The notes below the pieces were generated by a model, which saw nothing but the letters and a program-made list of their open reading frames with translations, made no database searches and was not told the DNA's origin. Positions 9,576-18,454 of a stretch of 64,000 bases of DNA are shown here, piece after piece. Made by a program: the position numbers and the translations under genes. This stretch comes from an uncultured Alphaproteobacteria bacterium (GTDB lineage Bacteria; Pseudomonadota; Alphaproteobacteria; Rhodospirillales; Rhodospirillaceae): contig LT599022.1 of NCBI GenBank assembly GCA_900079695.1, positions 3,865,359-3,929,358 of the forward strand, in the 5' to 3' direction. Positions within the stretch are counted from its first letter, which is position 1; each line of letters begins with the position of its first letter.

Positions 9576-11660
9576 ATGAAACTGGGGCGGGTCGCGAAAA
9601 TAGTGGCCGGTGTGGTGGTGGTCGGAGCGGTCGCGGCGTACGGCATTCTCGCCTCGATCGATATCGAATCCTACCGCGGCACGATCATCCAGGCGGCCGA
9701 GGACGCCACCGGGCGCAAGGTGGCGATCAAAGGGCCGATGAAGCTCAAGATCTCGTTCAGCCCGGCGGTGGTGGTCGAAGGGGTCGAGATCTCCAATCCG
9801 ACCTGGGCGAAGGCCCCGCAGCTCGCGCAGATCGGCCGCGCCGAGGCGGAGATCGCGCTGATTCCGGCGCTTTCCGGCGATTATCAGATCAACCGGCTGG
9901 TGATCCACGACACCACCGTCAATCTTCAGCGCCGCAAGGACGGCAGCGCCACCTGGGATCTGGCGCCGAAGGCCGATCCGACCGCGATGACCGGCCCGGC
10001 GATGACCGCCGAACCCGCCGAGCCCGCCGGTCCCGCGCCGAAGATCGCGATCCGCGGCATCGACATCCGGAACACCAAGGTCAACCTCGACGATGCCGTC
10101 ACCGGGCAGACCCTCGCGGTCGAGGTCAAGACCCTCGCCGCCGAGGCGAAGAATTTCTCCGACCCGCTCAAGCTCACCCTCGACATGGTCTACAACGGCC
10201 TGCCGATCGGCGCGAAGGGGTCGCTCGGCCCGGTCGACGCGCTGATTTCCAACGCGCCCGCCAGCCTCGATCTCGCGGTCACGGTGCCGGGCATCGACGC
10301 TTCGGCGAAAGGCAGCATCGGTCGCCCGCAGGACGCCAAGGAGATGGCTCTCAAGTTCGCGGTCGACGCGAAATCCTACGATCGCGTCGCCGAGACCTTC
10401 GCGCCCGATCTCAAGGGCCTGCCGCCGCTCGCGATCAAGGGCGATCTCGCCACCAAGGGCGAGACCGGATACCGCCTCCAGGGCGGCGAACTGCGGATCG
10501 CGGGGCATACCATCTTCTTCAACGCCACCGCCGACACTGGCGGCAAGAAGCCGACCTTCGCCTTCGACGCGGGCGCGGACTTCATCGACGTGCCGAAGCT
10601 GTTGGAGGCCGCCGGCGGCGGCAAGGCCGAGGCGCAGCCCGCTGCCGGGAGCGCTCCGGCGGCCAAGGGCGGCCGGGTCTTCCCCGACGATCCGCTGCCG
10701 CTCGACGCTCTGCGCGCCGCCAACGGCGAGGTCAAGGTCGGCACCGGGCTCCTGACCCTGCCGGGCAAGGTCAAGATGCACGACGTGCAGCTTCGCGCGT
10801 CGCTGAAGGACGGTCTCTTCACCTTCGACGAGAGCTTCGGCCTCGGCGGCGGCGAGGCGAAGACGCGGATCGTCCTCGACGCCCGCAATCCCAACAACGT
10901 CGCCGGGCTCGACGTCGCGCTCGATACCAACGGCGTCAATCTCGGCACCATCGCGTCGGAAATGGAGATGACGCAGATGGCGATCGGCGGGCCGACCGAC
11001 ACCGAGGTCAAGCTCGCCTCGCGCGGCCGTTCGGTGCGCGAACTGATGGCGGCGCTCACCGGAAACGTCCGTTTCGACGCGGGCAAGACCGAGATCGACA
11101 ACGCCAAACTCCGCGAGGCGATCGGGCCGTGGGCGATGTCGGGGCTGACGATGGTGGACAGCGGCTTCACGACGCGGCAAAAGACGGTGCTGAACTGCGC
11201 GGTGGTGCGCTTCCCGGTCAAGGACGGGCTGGTGGACCTCGGACGCGGCGTGGCGGCGGAGACCGACTCCTTCGACCTCACCGTGGTCGGCGGCGCCAAC
11301 CTCAAGACCGAGGCGCTCGATCTCGGCATCAACCCCGATCCCAAGGGGCCGAGCCTCGGCGTCACCCAGGCGACCGCCGGGCTGGTGCGGGTGCGCGGCA
11401 CGATGGCGTCGCCGTCGGTGGGGGTGGACGTGATCGGCGCGGGCAAGACCGCGCTCAAGATCGGCGCGGCGGTGGCCACCGGCGGCCTCTCGCTGCTAGG
11501 GGATTCGCTGCTGAACGAGGCGACCCGCGATCCCAACCCGTGCGCCACCGCACGCGGCGAGAAGCCCGCGCAGCAGCCGCAGCAGCAACAGCAGCAGCCG
11601 TCGTCCTCCAATCCGGTGGACTCGATCGGCGGCGCGGTGAAAGGGCTGTTCGGCAAGTGA
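9576..11660 (+). CDS. AsmA-family inner-membrane-anchored periplasmic protein
   Basis: AsmA-like proteins are thought to bridge the envelope and help move lipids to the outer membrane. A single N-terminal membrane anchor (about residues 8-28) leads into the AsmA domain: 'ATGRKVAIKGPMKLKISFSPAVVVEGV' is the typical opening, with 'NPTWAKAPQLAQIGRAE'. The C-terminal AsmA_2-like part covers about residues 430-620 ('VNLGTIASEMEMTQMAIGGPTD'). The end is a low-complexity run of glutamines (residues 663-673) before a short glycine-rich tail. The 694-residue length is typical. The next gene follows after 22 bases. Confidence 0.88.
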   Translation: MKLGRVAKIVAGVVVVGAVAAYGILASIDIESYRGTIIQAAEDATGRKVAIKGPMKLKISFSPAVVVEGVEISNPTWAKAPQLAQIGRAEAEIALIPALSGDYQINRLVIHDTTVNLQRRKDGSATWDLAPKADPTAMTGPAMTAEPAEPAGPAPKIAIRGIDIRNTKVNLDDAVTGQTLAVEVKTLAAEAKNFSDPLKLTLDMVYNGLPIGAKGSLGPVDALISNAPASLDLAVTVPGIDASAKGSIGRPQDAKEMALKFAVDAKSYDRVAETFAPDLKGLPPLAIKGDLATKGETGYRLQGGELRIAGHTIFFNATADTGGKKPTFAFDAGADFIDVPKLLEAAGGGKAEAQPAAGSAPAAKGGRVFPDDPLPLDALRAANGEVKVGTGLLTLPGKVKMHDVQLRASLKDGLFTFDESFGLGGGEAKTRIVLDARNPNNVAGLDVALDTNGVNLGTIASEMEMTQMAIGGPTDTEVKLASRGRSVRELMAALTGNVRFDAGKTEIDNAKLREAIGPWAMSGLTMVDSGFTTRQKTVLNCAVVRFPVKDGLVDLGRGVAAETDSFDLTVVGGANLKTEALDLGINPDPKGPSLGVTQATAGLVRVRGTMASPSVGVDVIGAGKTALKIGAAVATGGLSLLGDSLLNEATRDPNPCATARGEKPAQQPQQQQQQPSSSNPVDSIGGAVKGLFGK

Positions 11661-11682
11661 GTTGAACGCGTAAGGGGGAACC

Positions 11683-12429
11683 ATGGGGGACAAGATCCGG
11701 GAGGCGGCCGCGTTGCGGCCGCCGAAGCCGAAACGCTTCTATGCCGAGGCGTCGGTGACCGAGGGCGAGGCCGGGTTCGGCATCGCCCTCGACGGCCGTT
11801 CGCTGAAGACGCCGAAGCGCAGGCCGTTGACGCTGCCGAGCCGCAACCTCGCGGCGGCGATCGCGACCGAGTGGCAGGCCCAGGAGACGGAGATCGATCC
11901 GTCGCGGATGCCCCTGACCCAGCTTGCCAACACCGTCGTCGACGGCGTCGCCGAAGCCGCGGCGGAGGTGGTGGAGAGCTTCTGCGCGTTCGCCGCCGCC
12001 GATCTCCTCTGCTACCGCGCCGAATGGCCCGAGGCCCTGGCCGCCGCCCAGGCGGAAGCCTGGCAGCCGCACCTCGACTGGGCCGAGGCGGAATACGGCG
12101 CGCGCCTGCGGGTCACGCACGGCGTCGTCGCGGTCGACCAACCCGAGGACTCGCTCGCCGCGCTGCGCGCCGCCTGCGCCGCCTGCGATCCCTGGCGGCT
12201 CGCCGCCCTGCATGCGCTTGCCGGGCTTTACGGTTCGGCGGTGCTGGCGCTCGCGGTGCTCGCCGGGCGCCTCGATGCCGCCGCGGGCTTCGCCGCATCG
12301 CGCGTCGACGAGACGCATCAGGCCCGTCAGTGGGGCGAGGACGCCGAGGCGATGCGCCGCGCCGCCGCGCTCGCCGCCGAGGCCGAGGCCGCCGCGCGCT
12401 TCGCCGCGCTCGCCGCCGGATCGCCCTGA
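11683..12429 (+). CDS. ATP12-family F1-ATPase assembly chaperone
   Basis: Homologue of mitochondrial Atp12, which escorts the F1 alpha subunit; in bacteria the family is largely confined to alphaproteobacteria. The 248 residues match the family throughout: 'RFYAEASV' near the N-terminus, 'LDGRSLKTPKRRPLTLP', 'EWQAQETEIDPSRMPLTQLANT', and a helical C-terminal domain with 'VDETHQARQWGED'. It is 22 bases downstream of the AsmA gene, with GGGGGAA as ribosome-binding site. Confidence 0.95.
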   Translation: MGDKIREAAALRPPKPKRFYAEASVTEGEAGFGIALDGRSLKTPKRRPLTLPSRNLAAAIATEWQAQETEIDPSRMPLTQLANTVVDGVAEAAAEVVESFCAFAAADLLCYRAEWPEALAAAQAEAWQPHLDWAEAEYGARLRVTHGVVAVDQPEDSLAALRAACAACDPWRLAALHALAGLYGSAVLALAVLAGRLDAAAGFAASRVDETHQARQWGEDAEAMRRAAALAAEAEAAARFAALAAGSP

Positions 12430-12492
12430 AAAGGCTTGGACGCAAGGCGGATTTGAGGCAAACTCCGGCCCGCGCCGGGTCGAGGCGACAGG

Positions 12493-12798
12493 ATGACGGG
12501 AGCGATGGACGACACCCCCCGCTTGCGTGTGCGCGTTACGGTCGAAGGCAAGGTCCAGGGCGTCTGGTTCCGCGCCTGGACCCGCGAGCAGGCTCTCGCG
12601 CGCGGCTTGGCCGGATGGGTGCTCAACCGCCGCGACGGTTCGGTCGAGGCGGTGTTCGACGGCCCGCCCGACGCCGTCGAGGCGATGATCGCCGCGTGCT
12701 GGGACGGCCCTTCCGCCGCCCGCGTGCAGGCGGTGCGCGTCGAACCGATTCCCGCCGAGACGCCGGTCGCGGACTTCGAGGTCCGGCCCTCCGCCTGA
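12493..12798 (+). CDS. acyP: acylphosphatase
   Basis: Small cytosolic enzyme hydrolysing acyl phosphates. The 101-residue product has the signature '[18 protein letters not shown]', including the catalytic arginine, and '[17 protein letters not shown]' with the catalytic asparagine. An alternative ATG at 12505 would remove four residues. It lies in a short same-strand run after the ATP12 gene. Confidence 0.95.
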   Translation: MTGAMDDTPRLRVRVTVEGKVQGVWFRAWTREQALARGLAGWVLNRRDGSVEAVFDGPPDAVEAMIAACWDGPSAARVQAVRVEPIPAETPVADFEVRPSA

Positions 12799-12827
12799 CC
12801 GGATTCTTTCGTTGAGGACACCCTGAG

Positions 12828-13733
12828 TTGACGCTGAACACCGCGACCGCCCCCGACGCCGTGGCCAAGACCACCCCGGGAACCGACCACTTCATCATGA
12901 CCGTGCGCTGCGCCGACGGCATCGGCGTGATCGCCACCGTCACCAAGGCGCTCGCCGACTGCAACGCCAACGTCACCGAATCGGCGACCTACTCGGACCC
13001 CTCGACCGGCCAGTTCTTCATGCGCTCGGAGTTCGAGATCCCCGCCGATCCCCACGCCAAGCGCGTCGTCGACGCCGCTCTCGAATTCTGCCGGGTGCGC
13101 CGCGACATGCGGATCGAGGTGTTTCCCTCGACCCGCCGCTCCCGCGTGCTGCTGATGGTCTCCAAGGCCGACCACTGCCTCCAGGACCTGCTCTACCGCC
13201 ATCGCATCGGCGAACTCGACATGGATATTCCGGCGGTGGTCTCGAACCACGACGACCTCCGGCCGCTGGTCGAGTGGCACGGCATTCCGTTCGTCCATCT
13301 GCCGCTCGCCAAGGATACCAAGGCGAAGCAGGAAAAGGCGCTGCTCGACCTGATCGAGCGCGAGGCGGTCGACCTCGTGGTTCTCGCCCGTTACATGCAG
13401 ATCCTTTCCCCCGAGGTGTGCGCCAGGCTGCCGGGCCGGGTGATCAACATCCATCACTCGTTCCTCCCCGGCTTCAAGGGCGCGAAGCCCTATCACCAGG
13501 CCCACAGCCGCGGCGTCAAGATCGTCGGCGCCACCGCGCACTACGTCACCTCCGACCTCGACGAAGGGCCGATCATCGACCAGGAGGTCGAGCGCGTCGA
13601 CCACACCTATACTCCGGAGCGTCTCGTCGCGATCGGCCGCGAGATCGAAAGCCGCGTCCTCGCCCGCGCCGTCCGCGACCATATCCACCGCCGCGTCTTC
13701 CTCAACGACGGCCGCACCGTGGTGTTGAAGTAG
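12828..13733 (+). CDS. purU: formyltetrahydrofolate deformylase
   Basis: Hydrolyses 10-formyl-THF to THF and formate, balancing one-carbon pools and feeding PurT. An N-terminal ACT domain (about residues 25-100, 'CADGIGVIATVTKALADCNANVTE') precedes a formyltransferase domain with 'ARYMQILSPEVCARLPGRVINIHHSFLPGFKGAKPYHQA'-type conserved segments. The start is a TTG at 12828 with GAGGA nine bases upstream; the next ATG (12897) would cut the first ACT strand. Length (301 residues) is slightly above the usual 280-290 because of the N-terminal extension. Confidence 0.95.
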   Translation: MTLNTATAPDAVAKTTPGTDHFIMTVRCADGIGVIATVTKALADCNANVTESATYSDPSTGQFFMRSEFEIPADPHAKRVVDAALEFCRVRRDMRIEVFPSTRRSRVLLMVSKADHCLQDLLYRHRIGELDMDIPAVVSNHDDLRPLVEWHGIPFVHLPLAKDTKAKQEKALLDLIEREAVDLVVLARYMQILSPEVCARLPGRVINIHHSFLPGFKGAKPYHQAHSRGVKIVGATAHYVTSDLDEGPIIDQEVERVDHTYTPERLVAIGREIESRVLARAVRDHIHRRVFLNDGRTVVLK

Positions 13734-14070
13734 CCGAAGCCCGGCGGGCGTTTCCGCCGTCGAGGCGGGCGATCGCTCCGGAAACCCCGGCGGTGCGCGC
13801 GCCGCTTGGTCCTTGTGGGGCGGTCGACGATCGGTTACCGTCACCGTCCGTGAAACCCTTTCCGGGGAGGCGAACATCGATACGACCGTTCTCGCGCGCC
13901 TCCCGCTTCCGGCCGCGCATCGTCCGGCCCAGGCGTTTCGGGGAACAGGTTTCCCCTTTTCCTTCTGAGCGAGTCGCGGCCGTTTTCCGGCCGCGTCCGA
14001 TCGCCGCTTCCGCCCGCGCATCGCCGATGCCCCGAGCGAAGCGGCGCCCCGCCGTTCGACGGAGTGTCCG
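13734..14070. other. 337-bp intergenic region before the ABC exporter
   Basis: No gene is supported here. GGGGAA (13940-13945) and TTCCCC (13951-13956) form a small hairpin followed by TTTT, a weak terminator candidate for purU. A perfect 8-bp hairpin, CGCGGCCG/CGGCCGCG (13975-13995), has no T run. The ABC gene promoter should lie downstream of these. Confidence 0.4.
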
Positions 14071-15918
14071 ATGTTCTCGTGGTTCGAACGCCGTCTCGAT
14101 CCCTATCCGGACGAGACGCCGACGCAGCCCCCTTCCGGGTTGTTCCCCTTCCTCTGGCACTACGCCAGGCCGGTCTGGCCCTGGCTGGCCCTGATGTCCG
14201 TCTGCTCGATGCTGATCGCGGCGGGAGAGGTGACGCTGTTCCGCTTCCTCGGCGACATCGTCGACTGGCTGAGCCACGCGGATCGGGCGTCCTTCCTCGC
14301 CACCGAGGGCGGCAAGCTCCTGGCGATGGCGTTCGTCGTCCTGATCGGGCTGCCGCTGCTGGCCGGCTTCAATTCGCTGGTCATGCATCAGGTCCTGATG
14401 GGCAATTTTCCGATGATCGCGCGCTGGCAGATGCACCGCTTTCTGCTGCGCCACTCGATGGCCTTCTTCGCCGACGAGTTCGCCGGACGCGTCTCCACCA
14501 AGCTGATGCAGACCTCGCTCGCGATCCGCGAGACGGTGATGAAGGTGCTCGACGTGTTCGTCTACGTCGCCACCTATTTCATTTCGATGGTGGCGGTGGT
14601 GAGCGCGGCGGATGCGCGTCTGGCCGTGCCGCTGGTGGTGTGGATCGTCGTCTATACCGCGACCGTCGCCTATTTCGTGCCGCGCCTGCGGAAGGTCTCG
14701 TCCGAGCAGGCCGACGCCCGCTCGCAGATGACCGGCCGCATCGTCGACAGCTACGCCAACATCGCCACGGTCAAGCTGTTCTCCCACGCCAGCCGCGAGG
14801 AAGCCTACAGCCGCGACGCCATGGACGCGTTCCTGAAGACCGTGCACCGGCAGATGCGCATGGTCACGCTGTTCCAGGCGTCCGTCTATTCCTACAACTG
14901 CCTGGCGCTCGCCGCGGTGGGCGGCCTGTCGATCTGGTTCTGGCTGAACGGCGCGGTCTCGGTCGGCGCGATCGCGATCGCGATCAGCCTCGCGATGCGC
15001 ATCAACGGCATGTCCCAGTGGGTGATGTGGGAGGTTTCGGCGCTGTTCGAGAACATCGGCACCGTCTATGACGGCGCCTCGATGCTGGCCAAGCCCCACG
15101 ACGTGATCGACCGGCCGGGGGCGGACCGCATCGTCACCACCGCCGGGGCGATCCGCTTCGAGGACGTCAGCTTCCGCTACGGCAAGACCCAGGGCGTCAT
15201 CGACGGCCTCACCCTCGACATCGCGCCCGGCGAGAAGGTCGGCGTGGTCGGGCGCTCGGGCGCGGGCAAGACCACGCTGATGAACCTTCTGCTGCGCTTC
15301 CACGATCTCGAAAGCGGCCGGATCACCATCGACGGCCGCGACATCTCGACCGCCACCCAGGACAGTCTGAGGGCGTCGATCGGCGTGGTGACGCAGGATA
15401 CTTCGCTGCTCCACCGCTCGATTCGCGACAACATCGCCTATGGCCGCCCCGGGGCCACCGACGCCGAGATCGTCGCCGCCGCGAAATGGGCGAACGCCTG
15501 GGACTTCATCGAATCCCTGACCGATCAGCAGGGCCGCACCGGCCTCGACGCCCAGGTCGGCGAACGCGGGGTCAAGCTCTCGGGCGGCCAGCGCCAGCGC
15601 ATCGCGATCGCCCGCGTCTTCCTCAAGGATGCGCCGATCCTGGTGCTCGACGAGGCGACCTCGGCCCTGGATTCCGAGGTGGAGGCGGCGATTCAGGAAA
15701 ACCTCTTCGCCCTGATGGCGGGCAAGACGGTGATCGCGATCGCCCATCGGCTTTCGACGCTGACCGAAATGGACCGCCTCATCGTGCTGGACAAGGGGCG
15801 CATCGTCGAGGCCGGCACCCACCGCGAACTGGTCGCGGGCGGCGGGATCTACGCCGATTTGTGGAATCGCCAGTCGGGCGGGTTCATCGCCGCCGACGCG
15901 GACGAAATCCGGGCGTGA
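14071..15918 (+). CDS. ABC exporter, fused permease and ATPase
   Basis: Half-transporter of the multidrug/lipid exporter type (MsbA/MDR-like). The N-terminal transmembrane domain (about residues 25-330) has six hydrophobic segments. The ATPase domain holds Walker A 'GRSGAGKTTL' at about residue 394, the Q-loop 'VTQDTSLLHRSI', the ABC signature 'LSGGQRQRIAIAR', Walker B 'ILVLDEATSALD' and the H-loop 'IAIAHRLSTL', all intact. At 615 residues it is a normal homodimeric exporter. The substrate is unknown and the neighbours give no clue. Confidence 0.93.
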   Translation: MFSWFERRLDPYPDETPTQPPSGLFPFLWHYARPVWPWLALMSVCSMLIAAGEVTLFRFLGDIVDWLSHADRASFLATEGGKLLAMAFVVLIGLPLLAGFNSLVMHQVLMGNFPMIARWQMHRFLLRHSMAFFADEFAGRVSTKLMQTSLAIRETVMKVLDVFVYVATYFISMVAVVSAADARLAVPLVVWIVVYTATVAYFVPRLRKVSSEQADARSQMTGRIVDSYANIATVKLFSHASREEAYSRDAMDAFLKTVHRQMRMVTLFQASVYSYNCLALAAVGGLSIWFWLNGAVSVGAIAIAISLAMRINGMSQWVMWEVSALFENIGTVYDGASMLAKPHDVIDRPGADRIVTTAGAIRFEDVSFRYGKTQGVIDGLTLDIAPGEKVGVVGRSGAGKTTLMNLLLRFHDLESGRITIDGRDISTATQDSLRASIGVVTQDTSLLHRSIRDNIAYGRPGATDAEIVAAAKWANAWDFIESLTDQQGRTGLDAQVGERGVKLSGGQRQRIAIARVFLKDAPILVLDEATSALDSEVEAAIQENLFALMAGKTVIAIAHRLSTLTEMDRLIVLDKGRIVEAGTHRELVAGGGIYADLWNRQSGGFIAADADEIRA

Positions 15919-15939
15919 TCCGCCGCCTTCGGGCGTGTC

Positions 15940-16644
15940 CTATGGCGTCGCGAGCGGTCCGAAGGTTTCCGCGAAGGTCGCGATCAGCGCCGCGTCGAGG
16001 TCGGCGAGGGTGGCGGCGACGCCGAGGTCCGCGAGGCTGGTGACGCCGTGGTCGGAGATGCCGCAGGGGACGATCCCGGAGAAGTGGGAGAGGTCGGGGG
16101 CGACGTTGAGCGCCATGCCGTGGAACGACACCCAGCGGCGCACGCGCACGCCGATGGCGCCGATCTTGTCTTCCCGGTCGCCGCCGCGGCGTACCCACAG
16201 GCCGACGCGGTCCGGGCGGGTTTCGGCGGCGACGCCGAAGGTGGCGAGGGCGGCGATCGCCCAGGCTTCGAGGGTGTGGACGAATCGCCGGACGTCGCCG
16301 CCGAGGCGCTTGAGGTCGAGCATCGGGTAGATCACCCGCTGGCCCGGGCCGTGATAGGTGTATTGCCCGCCGCGGCCGGAGGCGTAGACCGGGAAGCGGT
16401 CGGGCATCAGCAGGTCGCGCGGATCGGCGGAGGTTCCGGCGGTATAGAGCGGCGGGTGTTCGAGCAGCCAGACCGCGGCTCCGGCGGTGCCCGCGCGGAT
16501 CGCGGCGACGCGGGCTTCCATCAGGTCGACGGCTTCGGGGTAGGGCGCGGGCCCGGGCGAGCCGAGCCATTCGATGGGGAAGGGGAGGCGGGATTCGGGC
16601 TGCGGGATCAACGGTCGGGCGAGTTCGGCGAGGGGGAAGGGCAT
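15940..16644 (-). CDS. lipB: octanoyl-[ACP]:protein N-octanoyltransferase
   Basis: Transfers octanoate from ACP to lipoyl domains, the first step of lipoate synthesis. The start at 16644 gives 234 residues; an upstream in-frame ATG at 16716 adds 24 residues without family similarity. '[19 protein letters not shown]' is the substrate loop. '[10 protein letters not shown]' carries the conserved lysine, and '[15 protein letters not shown]' the catalytic cysteine at about residue 194. It is convergent with the ABC exporter, with only 21 bases between their stops. Confidence 0.96.
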   Translation of the reverse strand: MPFPLAELARPLIPQPESRLPFPIEWLGSPGPAPYPEAVDLMEARVAAIRAGTAGAAVWLLEHPPLYTAGTSADPRDLLMPDRFPVYASGRGGQYTYHGPGQRVIYPMLDLKRLGGDVRRFVHTLEAWAIAALATFGVAAETRPDRVGLWVRRGGDREDKIGAIGVRVRRWVSFHGMALNVAPDLSHFSGIVPCGISDHGVTSLADLGVAATLADLDAALIATFAETFGPLATP

Positions 16645-16771
16645 CGATGTTTCCAAAAAGCATAAAAACCGAAAAAGGGCGCTGGACAGGGTCGGAGGGA
16701 TTTGGTATTTCACCACTCCTCCGAGGGCGACCCCCGCGATGAAAATAGCGGAGCGGACGCCGAAAGAGAAT

Positions 16772-16858
16772 GCGGTCGTGGCGGAATTGGTAGACGCGCA
16801 GCGTTGAGGTCGCTGTCCGGTAACACGGGTGGAAGTTCGAGTCTTCTCGACCGCACCA
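16772..16858 (+). tRNA. tRNA-Leu (anticodon GAG)
   Basis: An 87-base class II tRNA. The acceptor stem GCGGTCG pairs with CGACCGC at 16848-16854, followed by discriminator A and an encoded CCA. The anticodon arm CAGCG-TTGAGGT-CGCTG shows anticodon GAG, reading CUC and CUU leucine codons. A long variable arm and the GTTCGAGTC T-arm are present. Confidence 0.97.
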
Positions 16859-16872
16859 CTTTCTGGAAATGC

Positions 16873-16906
16873 AAAGCCCGTCGGCGGTCATCCGCCGCGG
16901 GCTTTT
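16873..16906 (+). terminator. terminator after tRNA-Leu
   Basis: AAAGCCCG and CGGCGG pair with CCGCCG and CGGGCTTT around a TCAT loop, with one bulged T, ending in TTTT. It lies 15 bases after the tRNA and separates it from mgtE. Confidence 0.85.
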
Positions 16907-16998
16907 GCTTTGAAGGAATGGCGAAAAGCCCTTTCACCGGCGGGGAAAGGGCCTATGTTGGCAGGGTGCCCTTGCCGCGATGTTCCGAAGGACACCCG

Positions 16999-18441
16999 AT
17001 GACTGCCGAGCAACCGCCGAAGACCTCTCCCGAAACCGAGACCGTCGCCGAAATCGAGGCGCGCGCGGCTGCGCTCGACATCGAGGACGCGTTTCCCGAC
17101 GAGAATTTCACCGACGTGCTGCTGCGCCTGATCTCCGAGGCGATCGCCGAGGGCGACATGGCGCGCGCGCGGGAACTGCTGCTCGACCAGCATTACGCCG
17201 ACGCCGCCGACATCCTCGACCGCATGCAGCCCGACGACCGCGCGCAGCTGGTGCTGGCGCTCGGCAAGGATATCGATCCGGACATCCTGCCCGCCCTCGA
17301 CGAGGAGGTGCGCGATCAGGTGGTCGGCGTGCTCGGCGTGCAGGGGATCGCCGCGGCGGTGGAGGCGATGGACTCCGACGACGCGGTGGCGGTGATCGAG
17401 CAGCTCGACGACGACGAGCGCCGCCGCGTGATCCAGGCGCTGCCGGCCGAGAACCGCGCGGTGATCGAGCAGGCGCTCGCGTATCCCGAATACTCCGCCG
17501 GCCGCATGATGCAGCGCGAGATGATCGCGGTGCCGGAGTTCTGGACGGTCGGCGACACGCTGAAATACATCCAGACCACCGCCGACGAACTGCCGGACGA
17601 GTTCTACGAGGTGTTCGTCGTCGATTTGCGCCATCACCCGATCGGGCGGGTCTCCACCGCGCGCCTGTTGCGCGCCGCGCCGGAGACGCCGATCCGCGAG
17701 ATCGTCGACGCGGACGTGGAGCCGGTTCCCGCGGCGATGGACCGCGAGGAGGTGGCGATGACCTTCCGCGACCGCGACTGGGTGTCGGCGATGGTGGTGG
17801 ACGCCGACGGCCGCCTGATCGGCCGGATCACCGTCGACGACATCGTCGACGTCATCGACGAGGAGGCCGAGGACGACATGCTGCGCCTCGGCGGCGTGTC
17901 GGACTCCGACATCTTCCGCGCGGTGTGGGGCACGGTGCGGGCGCGCTTCACGTGGCTGCTCATCAACCTCGGCACGGCGATGCTGGCGGCGTCGGTGATC
18001 GGCCTGTTCGAGGGTACGATCGAGAAGATGGTGGCGCTCGCGGTGCTGATGCCGGTGGTGGCGGGGATGGGCGGCAACGCCGGAACCCAGACCCTGACGG
18101 TGACGGTGCGCGCGCTGGCGATGAAGGAACTGACTCCCGGCAACGCCCGCCGGGTGATCGGCAAGGAACTGGCGGTGGGGCTCACCAACGGCCTGGTGTT
18201 CGCCTGCCTGGCGGGGACGATCTCCTACGTCTGGTTCGGCCAGGCGACGATCGGCGTCGTGCTCGGCTGCGCGATGGTGATCAACCTGACGATCGCGGCG
18301 CTGGTGGGGATTCTGGTGCCGCTCGCGCTCGACCGGTTCAAGGTCGACCCGGCGGTGGCCTCGGGAGTGTTCCTCACCGCGATCACCGACAGTCTCGGCT
18401 TCTTCGCCTTCCTCGGCCTCGCCACCGCGTTCCTGCTGTAG
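16999..18441 (+). CDS. mgtE: magnesium transporter MgtE
   Basis: Mg2+ channel gated by its own cytosolic magnesium sensor. The 480-residue product has the MgtE N-domain (about residues 40-145, helical repeats such as 'MQPDDRAQLVLAL'), a CBS pair (about 150-270, 'GRITVDDIVDVIDEEAEDDM') and a five-helix membrane domain. 'PVVAGMGGNAGTQTLTVTVRAL' is the pore signature. The reading frame is open upstream through the tRNA gene, but the ATG at 16999 starts the recognisable protein. Confidence 0.95.
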   Translation: MTAEQPPKTSPETETVAEIEARAAALDIEDAFPDENFTDVLLRLISEAIAEGDMARARELLLDQHYADAADILDRMQPDDRAQLVLALGKDIDPDILPALDEEVRDQVVGVLGVQGIAAAVEAMDSDDAVAVIEQLDDDERRRVIQALPAENRAVIEQALAYPEYSAGRMMQREMIAVPEFWTVGDTLKYIQTTADELPDEFYEVFVVDLRHHPIGRVSTARLLRAAPETPIREIVDADVEPVPAAMDREEVAMTFRDRDWVSAMVVDADGRLIGRITVDDIVDVIDEEAEDDMLRLGGVSDSDIFRAVWGTVRARFTWLLINLGTAMLAASVIGLFEGTIEKMVALAVLMPVVAGMGGNAGTQTLTVTVRALAMKELTPGNARRVIGKELAVGLTNGLVFACLAGTISYVWFGQATIGVVLGCAMVINLTIAALVGILVPLALDRFKVDPAVASGVFLTAITDSLGFFAFLGLATAFLL

Positions 18442-18454
18442 GCGGCGGCCCGCG

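Noticed and set aside
13975..13995. Intrinsic terminator in the purU-ABC gap
   Set aside because: The 8-bp hairpin is perfect but lacks a following T run; the smaller hairpin at 13940-13960 is the better, still weak, candidate.
16702..16998. Longer N-terminus for MgtE reading through tRNA-Leu
   Set aside because: The extension overlaps the tRNA and its terminator; the ATG at 16999 starts the recognisable MgtE protein.
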